Positions 43,349 to 52,442 are shown, counted from the stretch's first letter. The stretch is DNA of 64,000 bases from Pseudarthrobacter chlorophenolicus (GCF_000962805.1 NZ_JZTW01000001.1:186001-250000), one strand, 5' to 3'. Made by a program: numbers and translations. Notes: generated by a model from the sequence alone, not told the origin.

Positions 43349-43451
43349 CAGGCCAGTATGCAGTCCGTTTGCCCGGCCAGGTATGGGCCGCCGTCGTTCG
43401 TTCTTCGCCTGCAGGCGCCGGGATAAGTCAAGACTTGAACCACTGCGGGCG

Positions 43452-43670
43452 ATGCCTGATCCTGTGCCGATGGGCGTCAGCGAAGAGGTGCGGGCACTGT
43501 CCGCCGTAGTGGACCGGCTTGCCGAACGGCACCCCGGCGTGTCCCGGCAGGTGATCGAGGACGTTGTCCAGGAGGAGCACCGGTCACTGGACCGCGGCAG
43601 GGTGCGGGACTTTGTGCCCATCCTCGTGGAGCACGCGGCGCGGGACCGCCTGCACACCCTGAGCCGGTAG
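43452..43670 (+). CDS. Small three-helix-bundle protein
   Basis: 72 aa from the ATG at 43452. Pattern 'EVRALSAVVDRLAERHPGVS', 'VIEDVVQEEHRSLDRGRVRD', 'FVPILVEHAARDRL' matches the small actinobacterial three-helix-bundle dimerisation family, often found with regulatory or transposase partners. Function unknown. It stands alone and is divergent from the M20 gene; the two small zinc-ribbon genes follow. Confidence 0.7.
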   Translation: MPDPVPMGVSEEVRALSAVVDRLAERHPGVSRQVIEDVVQEEHRSLDRGRVRDFVPILVEHAARDRLHTLSR

Positions 43671-43787
43671 CCGGCCGGCAGGGTCCGGGACCTCCCCGCG
43701 TCTCAGTCGGGCCTCTGTTCCCGGGCCCCGCTCGGGAACATAATGTGAGCAAGGGCGGACGCTGGAATCCTGCGGGAGGAGAACGCT

Positions 43788-43946
43788 GTGTTGTGGGCCC
43801 TGCTGTGCAAGCTGAACATCCGCCATGAGTGGCATCTGGAACACGCTGAGGACGGCCGACGCTATAAGCAGTGCCAGCGGTGCCGCCGAATCGATGACTG
43901 GGGCGGAAGCTGGACACACGCTCCCGTCGGCTGGCCTGACTCGTAG
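43788..43946 (+). CDS. Small zinc-ribbon-like protein, tandem copy 1
   Basis: 52 aa from the GTG at 43788, with a very strong GGGAGGAG 6 nt upstream. It reads 'MLWALLCKLNIRHEWHLEHA', then 'DGRRYKQCQRCRRIDDWGG'. The C-x2-C pair plus an upstream Cys and His give a possible treble-clef or ribbon zinc site. It shares its layout with the following gene: an L-L-C-(K/R)-L-N opening, H-x-W, D-G-x-x-Y, C-x2-C. The function is unknown; the paired arrangement and strong ribosome sites show that it is a real gene. Confidence 0.7.
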   Translation: MLWALLCKLNIRHEWHLEHAEDGRRYKQCQRCRRIDDWGGSWTHAPVGWPDS

Positions 43947-43961
43947 GAACGGGGCGGACTG

Positions 43962-44144
43962 ATGTTGCGGGTGCTGTTGTGCAGGCTCAACGTGGGACAC
44001 CACTGGCTGGCGGAAGTGGCGCCGGATGGCGGCTACCGGCGCCGCTGTGCACGTTGCGGGAAATACCACCGGCGCAGTGCCGGGTGGTCAGGGCATCTGG
44101 CCCCGGGAGACCACCCTCAAAATCCCATGGGTCCGGTTCCGTAA
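43962..44144 (+). CDS. Small zinc-ribbon-like protein, tandem copy 2
   Basis: 60 aa, ATG at 43962, 15 bp after the first copy. It reads 'MLRVLLCRLNVGHHWLAEVA', 'DGGYRRRCARCGKYHRR' and a Gly/Pro-rich tail. Homologous to copy 1 along the first ~45 residues, with the same spacing of Cys, His and Trp, so it arose by tandem duplication. It probably binds one zinc; role unknown. Confidence 0.7.
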   Translation: MLRVLLCRLNVGHHWLAEVAPDGGYRRRCARCGKYHRRSAGWSGHLAPGDHPQNPMGPVP

Positions 44145-44171
44145 TGTCCTCCGAATAGTCAACTCGATGGC

Positions 44172-44177
44172 TATAAT
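44172..44177 (+). promoter_or_regulatory. Consensus -10 box before the S8 protease gene
   Basis: TATAAT, 85 bp before the protease start, in an otherwise GC-rich 117-bp gap. No matching -35 at 16-18 bp. Confidence 0.4.
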
Positions 44178-44261
44178 CAGGGCGGGGGTCAGCTGGTGAT
44201 TCCCGGCTGTCCGCGCTAGGCCCCCGTTCGTGGCTGGCGCCCGTCTCAAGGATGCCCGCCC

Positions 44262-47087
44262 ATGTTCAACCCCCGGCCCTTCGCTGCCGCTGCCCTCACG
44301 CTGGTCACCGTGCTCGCCGGTGCTGCCCTGACGGCCCTTCCCGCCCAGGCCACCGAGCCACCCCAGCCCGCCAAACCAACCGCGGCCGCCGAGCTGCCCC
44401 TGCGGGACCCGAGTCCACGGTCCGCTTCGGCTGCCGTACCAACGGACCAGTTCATTGTGGGCCTCAAGAGCCGCGGCAACATTGCTTCCGAAGCAGCCGT
44501 GACGGCCCAGGCAGCACGGTCAGCCGCAGGCCGCGTGGGCACTGCCGCCCAGTACGTGCGGGCTACCGCGACCGGCGCGCAGGTGGTGAAGACCGGCAAG
44601 TCACTTCACGGTGCCGAGGCTGACACCTTCCTGGCGGCACTCCGCTCCAGCCCCGACGTGGCCTACGCTGAGCCGGACACTGTCGTCCAGGCAACCGCTA
44701 CTGCCCCCAACGACCCCGGATACCCGTCCCAGTGGAACCTGTGGGACGATGCCGCGGGCATCCGGGTACCTGGCGCCTGGGACTACAACAGCGGCGAAGG
44801 CGCCGTGGTGGCCGTGGTGGACAGTGGCATCACCTACCATTCGGACCTGGCTGCCAATGTCCTCTCCGGCTACGACATGCTGTCCAACCCGGGCTGGGCC
44901 CGGGACGGCGACGGGCGTGATCCCAACCCGCAGGACCAGGGGGACTGGGCCAGTGACAACCAGTGCGAGCCAGGCTTCCCGGCGTCCCGCTCATCTTGGC
45001 ATGGCACACACGTGGCCGGAACCATCGCCGCTGTCGGCAATAACAACAACGGCATCATTGGTGCCGCACCCGCCGCCAAGATCCTCCCCATTCGCGCCAT
45101 CGGCCCCTGCGGAGGCTACATCTCGGACGTTGCGGACTCCATCATCTGGGCCGCCGGCGGCGCCGTGTCCGGAGTACCCGCCAATCCGAGACGCGCCCAC
45201 GTAGTCAACCTCAGCCTCGGCGGAACCGCTGCCTGCTCGCTTACCGAACAAAACGCCATCAACTTTGCCCACAACGCCGGCACGGTAGTTGTGGTGGCCG
45301 CCGGGAACTCCGGCCAGCCAGCAGCGGAAATCAGCCCGGCCAACTGCCAGAACGTCATCACTGTGGCGGCCTCCGGAGTAGACGGCGCCCGTGCCGACTA
45401 CTCAAACTACGGGTCCGCCGTGGACATCACCGCCCCCGGCGGCAGCAACATGACCAGCGAGAACCCCTGGACCGGCATCGTCTCCACCTCGAACTTCGGC
45501 TTCACCGTGCCGGAGGGCGAAGCCTACGAACTCTTGCAAGGCACCTCGATGGCCGCCCCGCACGTATCCGCAATCGCGGCCATGCTCATGTCTGAAGTGG
45601 GCAGCACCTACACCCCGGACATGGTGAAAGCCCGGCTCAAAGCCACGGCCCGGCCTCTACCGGTCGCCTGCCCCGAAGGCTGCGGTGCCGGACTGGTGGA
45701 CGCCGCCAAGGCCCTGGCCTTGACGAACCAAGACCTGCCGGCGAAAACGGTCATTCCGGCCGCGGTGACATTCTCCGACAAGGATGGCACTGCCAATGAC
45801 ACCTTGACGGTGCCGGAAGTGCAGGGCGTGGAGTACGTCGGTTTCGCTGGGTCAGTCCTTCCCGCCGGAACCCACGCAGGGTCAGGAACTGTCAGCGTGT
45901 TTGCACGGTCGATCCCCGGCTACACGCTGATGGCCGGTGCCAATATCCAGTGGTCCCACACCTACGCCACCACCTTTGCACCGGTTGCCGGATCGCTGAT
46001 CACCGTCACCCCGTTCCGGGCCCTCGACACCCGGAGCAGTTCCATCGTGGCCAAAGATTCCACCGTCTCCTTCCAGGTGGCAGGGCGCAACGGTATACCG
46101 GCCAAGGTGTCCGCAGTGGTCTTCAATTTGACGGTCGCGGAGGCGCGGTCCTTCGGGTTTGTCACTGCCTACGCTTCCGGGACCGCGCGTCCGGACGCAT
46201 CCAACCTGAACTTCGACAAGGGCCAGATCGTGGCCAACTCCGTCACTGTGCCCGTGGGCGCCGACGGAAAGGTGACACTCTTCAACAGGTCCGCGGGGGC
46301 CACTCACCTCATTGCCGACATCTCCGGCTACTACCGCGAGGGCGAGGTGACAGCGCCGGGCGCCTTCAAGTCGATAGCACCCAAGCGCTTTCTGGACACA
46401 CGAAGCACCACCGCCGTCGCACCCGATACAGCCCGGGCCTTCCAGGTGGCAGGAGCCAACGGATTGCCTGCCACCGTCTCCGCCGTCGTACTGAACCTGA
46501 CGGTGGCGGAAGCGAAGTCCAACGGCTTCGTCACCGCGTATCCCACGGGGGTTAACCGGCCTAACGCCTCCAACATCAACTTTGCCGCCGGACAGATCAT
46601 CCCCAACTCCGTGACCGTCCCGGTGGGCCCGGACGGGAAAGTGATGCTTTACAACCGCTCCAACGGGGCCACCCACCTGATCGCGGACGTCTCCGGCTAC
46701 TACCTGTCCGGAACCCCGACGGCGGGCGGCACCTTCCAGCCGCTGGCCGCCCCGACGCGCTTCCTGGATACCCGCTCGATTTACCCGCTCGCGCCGGATG
46801 ACACAACGTCCTTCCAAGTTGCCCGGGAACACGGCATTCCCGCAGGTGCCACGGCGATGGTAATGAACCTCACCGTGGCCCAGGCGACGTCGAATGGATT
46901 CGTCACTGCTTTCCCTGTGGGGGTAACCCGTCCGGACATCTCCAGCGTCAACTTCGACAGGGGCCAGATCGTTGCAAACTCGGTTACGACACCGATTCTC
47001 CAGCACGGAGGGGTGGCCCTGTTCAACCGCTCGGCGGGGGTCACGCACCTGATCGCTGACGTCTCCGGATACTTCCTTCCGGGGTGA
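44262..47087 (+). CDS. Exported subtilisin-like (S8) serine protease with three LDTR modules
   Basis: 941 aa. A signal peptide (cleavage near 'LPAQATEP') precedes a propeptide-like region (about 60-145). The catalytic triad is Asp in 'VVAVVDSGITYHSDL', His in 'SWHGTHVAGTIA' and Ser in 'LQGTSMAAPHVSAIA', with the oxyanion Asn in 'VVAAGNSGQPA'. Disulfide-capable Cys residues are in the insert. After about residue 490 comes a linker domain, then three ~115-residue modules ('FRALDTR', 'KRFLDTR', 'TRFLDTR' ... 'LIADVSGYY'), the same as in the RCC1 protein at 34237. The modules probably bind the cell envelope or a polymer; this is inference. Confidence 0.93.
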   Translation: MFNPRPFAAAALTLVTVLAGAALTALPAQATEPPQPAKPTAAAELPLRDPSPRSASAAVPTDQFIVGLKSRGNIASEAAVTAQAARSAAGRVGTAAQYVRATATGAQVVKTGKSLHGAEADTFLAALRSSPDVAYAEPDTVVQATATAPNDPGYPSQWNLWDDAAGIRVPGAWDYNSGEGAVVAVVDSGITYHSDLAANVLSGYDMLSNPGWARDGDGRDPNPQDQGDWASDNQCEPGFPASRSSWHGTHVAGTIAAVGNNNNGIIGAAPAAKILPIRAIGPCGGYISDVADSIIWAAGGAVSGVPANPRRAHVVNLSLGGTAACSLTEQNAINFAHNAGTVVVVAAGNSGQPAAEISPANCQNVITVAASGVDGARADYSNYGSAVDITAPGGSNMTSENPWTGIVSTSNFGFTVPEGEAYELLQGTSMAAPHVSAIAAMLMSEVGSTYTPDMVKARLKATARPLPVACPEGCGAGLVDAAKALALTNQDLPAKTVIPAAVTFSDKDGTANDTLTVPEVQGVEYVGFAGSVLPAGTHAGSGTVSVFARSIPGYTLMAGANIQWSHTYATTFAPVAGSLITVTPFRALDTRSSSIVAKDSTVSFQVAGRNGIPAKVSAVVFNLTVAEARSFGFVTAYASGTARPDASNLNFDKGQIVANSVTVPVGADGKVTLFNRSAGATHLIADISGYYREGEVTAPGAFKSIAPKRFLDTRSTTAVAPDTARAFQVAGANGLPATVSAVVLNLTVAEAKSNGFVTAYPTGVNRPNASNINFAAGQIIPNSVTVPVGPDGKVMLYNRSNGATHLIADVSGYYLSGTPTAGGTFQPLAAPTRFLDTRSIYPLAPDDTTSFQVAREHGIPAGATAMVMNLTVAQATSNGFVTAFPVGVTRPDISSVNFDRGQIVANSVTTPILQHGGVALFNRSAGVTHLIADVSGYFLPG

Positions 47088-47151
47088 TCCATGGAGGCTT
47101 TTCCCAGCTCCCGTTTAGCCTAGTTACCGAAACGTTATATATGCTTGCTTA

Positions 47152-48387
47152 GTGGTTCTTAGGTCAAGCAGTGGAAATTTGTCGGTTGCGGAGGGCGCGT
47201 CCGCGCATAAAACAGCGCACAAGCCAGGGCACGAAACGAGCATCCTTTCCGGGCGGAAACACTCCCTCGACGGCCTCCGTACGGTGGCCGTTGTGGGGGT
47301 GTTCTTCTTCCATACCCTCACCGCCCAGATGCCCGGCGGCTTCATCGGCGTGGACGTTTTCTTCACCCTCAGCGGCTTCGTTATCACGCTGCTGATCATG
47401 AAGGAGAGGCTCGCGACGGGCCGTGTCCGCATGGGCATCTTCTACGCCAAGCGGCTGGCCAGGCTCTGGCCGGCGCTGCTGGCACTGTGCGCGGCGATAG
47501 CCGTCGTCGGCTTCGTCTTCCCGGCTTCGGGCTGGGGCGGGCAGGCAGGATTCATCCTCCCGGCCGTTGCCTACGTGATGAACTTCGCGCACGTGGGAGC
47601 GTTCGGCGACTCGATTGCCGGCGAGACGCTGGGCCCCACTTGGACGCTCGCCGTGGAGGAGCAGTTCTACCTGGTGTGGCCGGTGCTGCTTCTAGTCATG
47701 CTGCGGTACTGCAGGCTGCGGACTGCGGCATGGGCCACTGCCGGACTCGCCGCAGCCTTCATGCTGGAACGCTTCGCCCTGGTGATGTCCGGTGCGCCGC
47801 TGAACCGGCTCTACAACGGGCCGGACACCCGGGCCGACGAACTGCTGATCGGCTGTGCCCTGGCCCTGCTGTTCACCGCCGTCCGCAGCGGCTCCCGGGT
47901 GCATGCCTCCCTTGTCTCGGCTGCCCGCTGGGGCGCCCCGGCCGCGGGCACGATGCTGATGGCGGCGCTGTTCCTGCTCAAGGAACCCGACACGCCCGGC
48001 ACCTGGTTCACCGTGTTCTGGACAGCGGGCCCCACCACGCTCTCGCTGCTGGCAGCGGTGCTGATCGGCTCGCTGGTCCTGCAGCCTGCGGGCTTTCTGG
48101 GCCGGGTGCTCAGCCACCCCTGGCTCGCCTGGCCGGGCCGCGAACTCTCCTACGGCATGTACCTCTGGCACATTCCCGTCTACCTCCTGTTGCTGCCGCT
48201 CGTGCCGTCGCTGTCCCTCCGCGTCGGGCTCGCCGCCGTCCTCACGGTGGTGCTGGCGTTCGCATCCTCGCGGCTGGTGGAGGTACCCATCCGCCGCTGG
48301 GCAAACCAAAGGCTGGAGCCCGCCGTCGTACGTCCTGCGCCCAAGCCTGAAGCCGAGAAGGCGCGTGAACTGGTGACTGCCCGGTAG
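47152..48387 (+). CDS. Membrane acyltransferase (acyltransferase-3 / OafA-like)
   Basis: 411 aa from the GTG at 47152; the conserved fold starts at 'HSLDGLRTVAVVGVFFFHTL'. About ten membrane segments. Family motifs: 'LDGLRTVAV' with the active-site His in 'FFFHTL', 'GFIGVDVFFTLSGFVIT', 'AKRLARLWPALLA', 'LGPTWTLAVEEQFYLVWPVLL'. It O-acylates cell-surface glycans or lipids, using a cytosolic acyl donor. No periplasmic SGNH domain is fused here. The TATATAT at 47137-47143 may be its promoter. Confidence 0.9.
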   Translation: MVLRSSSGNLSVAEGASAHKTAHKPGHETSILSGRKHSLDGLRTVAVVGVFFFHTLTAQMPGGFIGVDVFFTLSGFVITLLIMKERLATGRVRMGIFYAKRLARLWPALLALCAAIAVVGFVFPASGWGGQAGFILPAVAYVMNFAHVGAFGDSIAGETLGPTWTLAVEEQFYLVWPVLLLVMLRYCRLRTAAWATAGLAAAFMLERFALVMSGAPLNRLYNGPDTRADELLIGCALALLFTAVRSGSRVHASLVSAARWGAPAAGTMLMAALFLLKEPDTPGTWFTVFWTAGPTTLSLLAAVLIGSLVLQPAGFLGRVLSHPWLAWPGRELSYGMYLWHIPVYLLLLPLVPSLSLRVGLAAVLTVVLAFASSRLVEVPIRRWANQRLEPAVVRPAPKPEAEKARELVTAR

Positions 48388-48514
48388 CCGGCAGATGAAC
48401 TATGGCCCATCGGCCCTGCCCAGGCGGCGCTGCGCGGAATAGGCTGGCCACGACGGCACACGCCGGCGGCGGGCTGCCCGTGCCCGCAGACCTTCGAGCA
48501 AGAGGAGATAGGCC

Positions 48515-49060
48515 ATGACTCTTCCCCAGGAACTGACCCCCGGAACGTGGACCCTGGACATGTCCCACAGCGAGATCGGGTTCAGTGTCCGGCACGCAGG
48601 CATCAGCAAGGTCCGGGGCCGCTTCACCCAGGCCGAGGCCGAAGCCCGGGTGGGGAACTCCCTGCAGGACTCAAGCCTGCACGCCACGGTGTCCACCGCC
48701 AGCTTCGACTCGGGCGACGCCAACCGTGACGGCCACGTCCGCGGCCCGGACTTCTTCGACGTCGAAAAGTACCCGGAGATGACCTTCCGCGGTACATCCA
48801 TCGAGGGCGACGGCGAGGATTACACACTCACGGGCGACCTCACCATCAAGGGCGTCACCCAGCCCGTGGAACTGGAGGTCGAGTTCACCGGCGTCGCCGT
48901 GGACCCGTTCGGTGCCACGCGGGCAGGGTTCTCCGCCGAAACGGAGATCAGCCGGAAGTCGTTCGGCCTGACGTGGAACGCTGCCCTGGAAGCCGGGGGA
49001 GTACTGGTCAGCGACAAGGTCAAGATCAACCTTGAGGCGGCACTCGTCAAGCAGGGCTGA
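48515..49060 (+). CDS. YceI-family lipocalin-like protein
   Basis: 181 aa, ATG with AAGAGGAGA upstream. No signal peptide. YceI motifs: 'GTWTLDMSHSEIGFSVRHAG' at the N-terminus, 'KVRGRFTQ', 'FDVEKYPEMTFRGTS', 'GDLTIKGVTQPVELEVEFTG' and 'FGLTWNAALEAGG'. The family folds as a beta-barrel that binds isoprenoid or other amphiphilic ligands and is often stress-related. It stands alone and is convergent with a kinase gene. Confidence 0.95.
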   Translation: MTLPQELTPGTWTLDMSHSEIGFSVRHAGISKVRGRFTQAEAEARVGNSLQDSSLHATVSTASFDSGDANRDGHVRGPDFFDVEKYPEMTFRGTSIEGDGEDYTLTGDLTIKGVTQPVELEVEFTGVAVDPFGATRAGFSAETEISRKSFGLTWNAALEAGGVLVSDKVKINLEAALVKQG

Positions 49061-49092
49061 GCCGGCGGTGCTGCTTCGGCTGCAGGCCGGGT

Positions 49093-49119
49093 GCCGGGCT
49101 TCATACCGGAGTGCCCGGC
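49093..49119. terminator. Hairpin between yceI-like gene and kinase gene
   Basis: GCCGGGC / GCCCGGC with a 13-nt loop between convergent genes; no T tract. Confidence 0.4.
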
Positions 49120-49140
49120 CTGGCCTGTGCCCGGCTCTTG

Positions 49141-50817
49141 CTACTTTGTGGCGGCGAGGGAGGCATCCGCCGCATGCGATTCGGGAAGCGTCAGCTTGGC
49201 AGTGGTCCCTTCGCCGTGGCTGCTGGCCAGCGTGACGCTGCCGCGGTGGTTCTCCAGGATGGACCGGGTGATGGCCAGGCCCAGGCCTGCGCCCGGAATG
49301 GCTGACGAGTGGGCGGTGGCTGTCCGGAAGAAGCGCGTGAAGGCGTTCGCCAGGTCCTGGTCCGTCATGCCAACTCCGGTATCAGCCACCTCGCACACCA
49401 GGCTCCCGTCCTCAGTGCGCACGCGGACTGTGACCCGGCCACCCTTTGGGGTGTATTTGATGGCGTTCGAGACCAGGTTGTCGATGGCCTGGCCCAGCCG
49501 GTCGGGATCGAAGCGGCCCGGTGCGGGCCCTTCGGTTTCCAGGGTGAGCGTGATGCCGCCGGCCGCGGCCCGTGGCTGCGCGGCGTCCACGCTCTGCGCG
49601 GCAACCTCCCCCAGGTCCGACTGGCGTGGCCGGACGGTGAGCGTGCCGGAGGCGATGGTCAGCAGGTCCGCCACCAGGTTCAGCAGGCGCTCGGCGTTTC
49701 GCTTGGCAACCTCCAGGCAGTGCTCCAGTTCCGGATCCAGCCCTTCCTCGTCCATGGCGATGGAGAGGTAACCCAGGATTGAGGTCAGGGGCGTGCGCAG
49801 TTCATGGGAGACGCTGGCCACGAACTGGTCCTTGGCCGAGAGGGCTTCCACCAGTGCAGTGACGTCGGTGAGGGCCAGGACAGCTCCCGCCTGCCGGCCG
49901 TCGGAGCCAGGGATAAGCCGGCAGGTTGCAGAGTAGGCACGCTGGCTGTTGCCCGCGCCGATCCATACGAGCTCGTCGGTGAAGGACTGCCCCTGTGCTG
50001 CGCGTGCCCGGGGGTGCTGTTCGGGTGGGAGGGTATCCTTCCGGTCGATGCCGAAAACTGGCATGTCAGCCTCCGCGGGTACGGGGTCCTGCCGGACGGC
50101 GCCAGCGGACAGGCCACCGCGGTGGCGGTTGGTGAGGATGGTCCGTCCCTCCCGGTCAAGCGCCCAGACATCCACGCTGACGGTGTCCATCACGGTGCCG
50201 AGCAGCTGTTCCCGGTCCTCACTGGCCGCGAGGAGTTCCCGGACCTCGGCCTCACGTTCCTCCAGCCGCTGCCGTTGCAGGCGCAGTGCGTTGGCCACAC
50301 CAAAGGTGGTGAAGGCGATGGCGGCCAGGATGACCGGCAGCAGCACTGCCCGGATGAAAGAAGCACTGGTAAAGCCCGAACCGAGGATGATGGGCGGGAG
50401 GGCCACACTGAGGATGGCAGCGATCACCGCCAGTGCCACACCGCCGCGGTGCGGTCCATGGGACAGCCAGACCACCGGGAAGACCAGCAGGAAGCTCAGC
50501 ACGGACAGGTACTGGTCACCGGCTTCACGTGAGAGCCCGATAGCCAGGCAGTCCAGTACGGGGATTGCCAGGACCGCACGCTCCGGGAACCGGTCCCAGG
50601 GGATAGCGGCGCACGCGGCCAGCAGGACGGCGTGGAAAGCCAGGGAAGAAACGAACGCTGCGGACCACTTCAGGTCAGGATGCAGGACCGATGCCAGGAG
50701 CACGACCAGAAGCATGGTGCCGGTGAGCGGCAGTTGGAACAGGACCGTGCGGCCCCTCCTTCCGAGCGTGCGGAAGTAGCGGGCTCCCCAGTCGAATAGC
50801 ATCGTGCCCCCAGCCAT
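49141..50817 (-). CDS. Membrane sensor histidine kinase with PAS-like domain
   Basis: 558 aa; starts at 50817 or at the ATG at 50802, which has GGGGG upstream. N-terminal ~200 residues contain six or more membrane segments without an extracellular domain. A short coiled coil and a PAS-like region ('GTVMDTVSVDVWALDREG') follow. Next come HisKA ('SVSHELRTPLTSILGYL', phospho-His) and HATPase_c (N box 'IDNLVSNAIKYTP', G1 'VADTGVGM', F 'FTRFFRT', G2 'GAGLGLAITRSILENHRG'). No response regulator is adjacent. The membrane module suggests sensing of membrane or lipophilic cues. Confidence 0.9.
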   Translation of the reverse strand: MAGGTMLFDWGARYFRTLGRRGRTVLFQLPLTGTMLLVVLLASVLHPDLKWSAAFVSSLAFHAVLLAACAAIPWDRFPERAVLAIPVLDCLAIGLSREAGDQYLSVLSFLLVFPVVWLSHGPHRGGVALAVIAAILSVALPPIILGSGFTSASFIRAVLLPVILAAIAFTTFGVANALRLQRQRLEEREAEVRELLAASEDREQLLGTVMDTVSVDVWALDREGRTILTNRHRGGLSAGAVRQDPVPAEADMPVFGIDRKDTLPPEQHPRARAAQGQSFTDELVWIGAGNSQRAYSATCRLIPGSDGRQAGAVLALTDVTALVEALSAKDQFVASVSHELRTPLTSILGYLSIAMDEEGLDPELEHCLEVAKRNAERLLNLVADLLTIASGTLTVRPRQSDLGEVAAQSVDAAQPRAAAGGITLTLETEGPAPGRFDPDRLGQAIDNLVSNAIKYTPKGGRVTVRVRTEDGSLVCEVADTGVGMTDQDLANAFTRFFRTATAHSSAIPGAGLGLAITRSILENHRGSVTLASSHGEGTTAKLTLPESHAADASLAATK

Positions 50818-50996
50818 GCCCCGGTTACGTCAACGTTCCTGAAGCATACTGCCTACTTCGTGCGCGAGGCGGAAGGTTTCCTTTGCGGGCACCCGGGTTC
50901 GCGGCGCCAGGCAGGTGCTGAATCGAGTAGTGGAATTAACCAAGACAAGTACGCAGTTCTCGTGTGTGGGGGATTGCCGGACCGTACATTCGGTGC

Positions 50997-51134
50997 ATGG
51001 CTGAAGTAATTATTAGGAAGCGTGGACGCCGCCGGCTGCCCGGTGCCGCCAAGGGAAGCGCCCAGGGGTACGTATTCCTCGGAATCGCGCTGTTGGTGGC
51101 CGTGGGAATCGCCATGTTTGCGGTTGCGGGTTAG
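50997..51134 (+). CDS. Tiny single-span membrane protein
   Basis: 45 aa: a strongly basic start ('MAEVIIRKRGRRRLPG') followed by one hydrophobic helix ('YVFLGIALLVAVGIAMFAVAG') ending at the stop. No good ribosome site is seen. The positive-inside pattern suggests a real small membrane protein. It is divergent from the histidine kinase gene; a GAGTAGTGG motif lies 64 bp upstream. Confidence 0.45.
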   Translation: MAEVIIRKRGRRRLPGAAKGSAQGYVFLGIALLVAVGIAMFAVAG

Positions 51135-51355
51135 GCGGTCCGCCATGCGTGTGAGGCTGCCGTCATCGGACGGCCAGGACCTGGATTGCCCGCATCAGTT
51201 CGTGGGGCGTTGTGAGGCATGCAGTGCGTCAGCGGGCAGCCAGGCCTTCTGGTCTGCACCAATCTTGACCCAACCCGCGGGCGATCCTTCGGGGAACCTT
51301 GACTGTTGACGCGTACGTTGGGCTCATCAGGCAGTTCTGAAAGGGAGTGGACGCG

Positions 51356-51460
51356 ATGAGCATTACCGAATACGTTGCAGCACTGGGCGGCATGCTGGCC
51401 TCACTCGGCGCCGTGGGGCTTTTCGCCGCCGGCGTCATTCGGGCCAAGGCCCGCCACTAA
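51356..51460 (+). CDS. Tiny single-span membrane protein
   Basis: 34 aa: 'MSITEYVAALGG', a hydrophobic helix ('MLASLGAVGLFAAGVI') and a basic end 'RAKARH'. AAGGGAG lies about 7 nt before the ATG, which supports translation. Convergent with the ANTAR gene. Function unknown. Confidence 0.5.
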   Translation: MSITEYVAALGGMLASLGAVGLFAAGVIRAKARH

Positions 51461-51477
51461 TCTGAGGTTCTGCCCTC

Positions 51478-52239
51478 CTACGCCAGCGCGGGCGGCTCAA
51501 ACCGGGTGGCCGGCGATCCGCTCGGCAGTGCCTTGAGTACGTTCTCCGCCACGCTGCGCACCTTGAGGTTCCGCTGCCGGGAGACCCCGGCCAGCTTGCC
51601 GAAGGCCTCCGTGTAGGAACAGCGGTTTTGCGCCATGATCACGCCGCACGCAACATCAATGGAGGTCCGGCTCTCCAGCACGGCCTTGAGGTTGTCGCCG
51701 GCGGACCGGACACTGCGCACCTCGATGGCCAGCTTCATGCTTTGGGACGCCACAGCGGCAAACCAGGTGGCCTCGCCTACCAGCTCCGGCGTGAATTCAA
51801 ACCCGGCGGGACCAAGGAACACCAGCGCGCAGGATGACCGGGGATCCAGGGCGAGCGGCACGGCCAGGGCAGTTCCGTAGCCGGCACCCACCAAACGGCG
51901 GCGGTATGGTTCCCATCGCTGCGATGAGTTTTCTCCGGTGACCTGGACCGGTGTGGCGGAGGCGGCGGCCTGTGCCATGGGTCCGTCGCTGTACCTGTCT
52001 TCGGACGAGGCCACGTTGTAGGCAAGCGTGGCGCTGCCGGCGGTGGCAGGCAGGTTTCCCGCCCGCGTAAGGGTTGCGGCGGCGTCCACGGGCACCCCGG
52101 CAGACGCTGCGAGTGCCACAGCCGCGCTGTCCGCGAGCTGCTGGACGGAGTCCAGGTCAGTGTCCGCGCCCGTGATCAGGTCCAGCAGGAACCCCGGCCG
52201 GTCCATGCGCCTGCTGCCAACTGCCGGTTGTACTGTCAC
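51478..52239 (-). CDS. GAF-ANTAR RNA-binding antiterminator
   Basis: 253 aa from the GTG at 52239, which has GGGGG 9 nt upstream; an upstream extension to 52437 is rejected. N-terminal GAF-like sensor (about 15-160: 'LDSVQQLADSAAVALAASAG' to 'GTALAVPLAL'). The C-terminal three-helix ANTAR domain (about 190-245) shows 'LESRTSIDVACGVIMAQNRC' and 'AFGKLAGVSRQRNLKVRSVA'. ANTAR proteins bind dual-hexaloop RNA to prevent termination. It lies between a tiny membrane-protein gene and the divergent GH26-like gene; its RNA target is not evident. Confidence 0.9.
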   Translation of the reverse strand: MTVQPAVGSRRMDRPGFLLDLITGADTDLDSVQQLADSAAVALAASAGVPVDAAATLTRAGNLPATAGSATLAYNVASSEDRYSDGPMAQAAASATPVQVTGENSSQRWEPYRRRLVGAGYGTALAVPLALDPRSSCALVFLGPAGFEFTPELVGEATWFAAVASQSMKLAIEVRSVRSAGDNLKAVLESRTSIDVACGVIMAQNRCSYTEAFGKLAGVSRQRNLKVRSVAENVLKALPSGSPATRFEPPALA

Positions 52240-52442
52240 CTGGTTTCCCCCGTTACGCTCCGTGCCGCGCGGCGATGTGCGGCTTTCCTCGAATGTAGGC
52301 GGCGCGGATGTTGGGGACACGAGTAGTGGGTACTCTACTTTCGCCGCGGCGCCGTTCCGCACCACCTGTTTACCGGGCAGGTTCCCGGGCCACCCCCTAG
52401 GATGGGGGTAAAACCGCAGGTCAGAAAGGCAGCCCACCCTTC

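Noticed and set aside
41840..43426. 528-codon rightward frame over the M20 gene
   Set aside because: It is antisense to a gene with all M20 metal motifs, has Gly/His/Arg-rich composition typical of GC-rich shadow frames and no family features.
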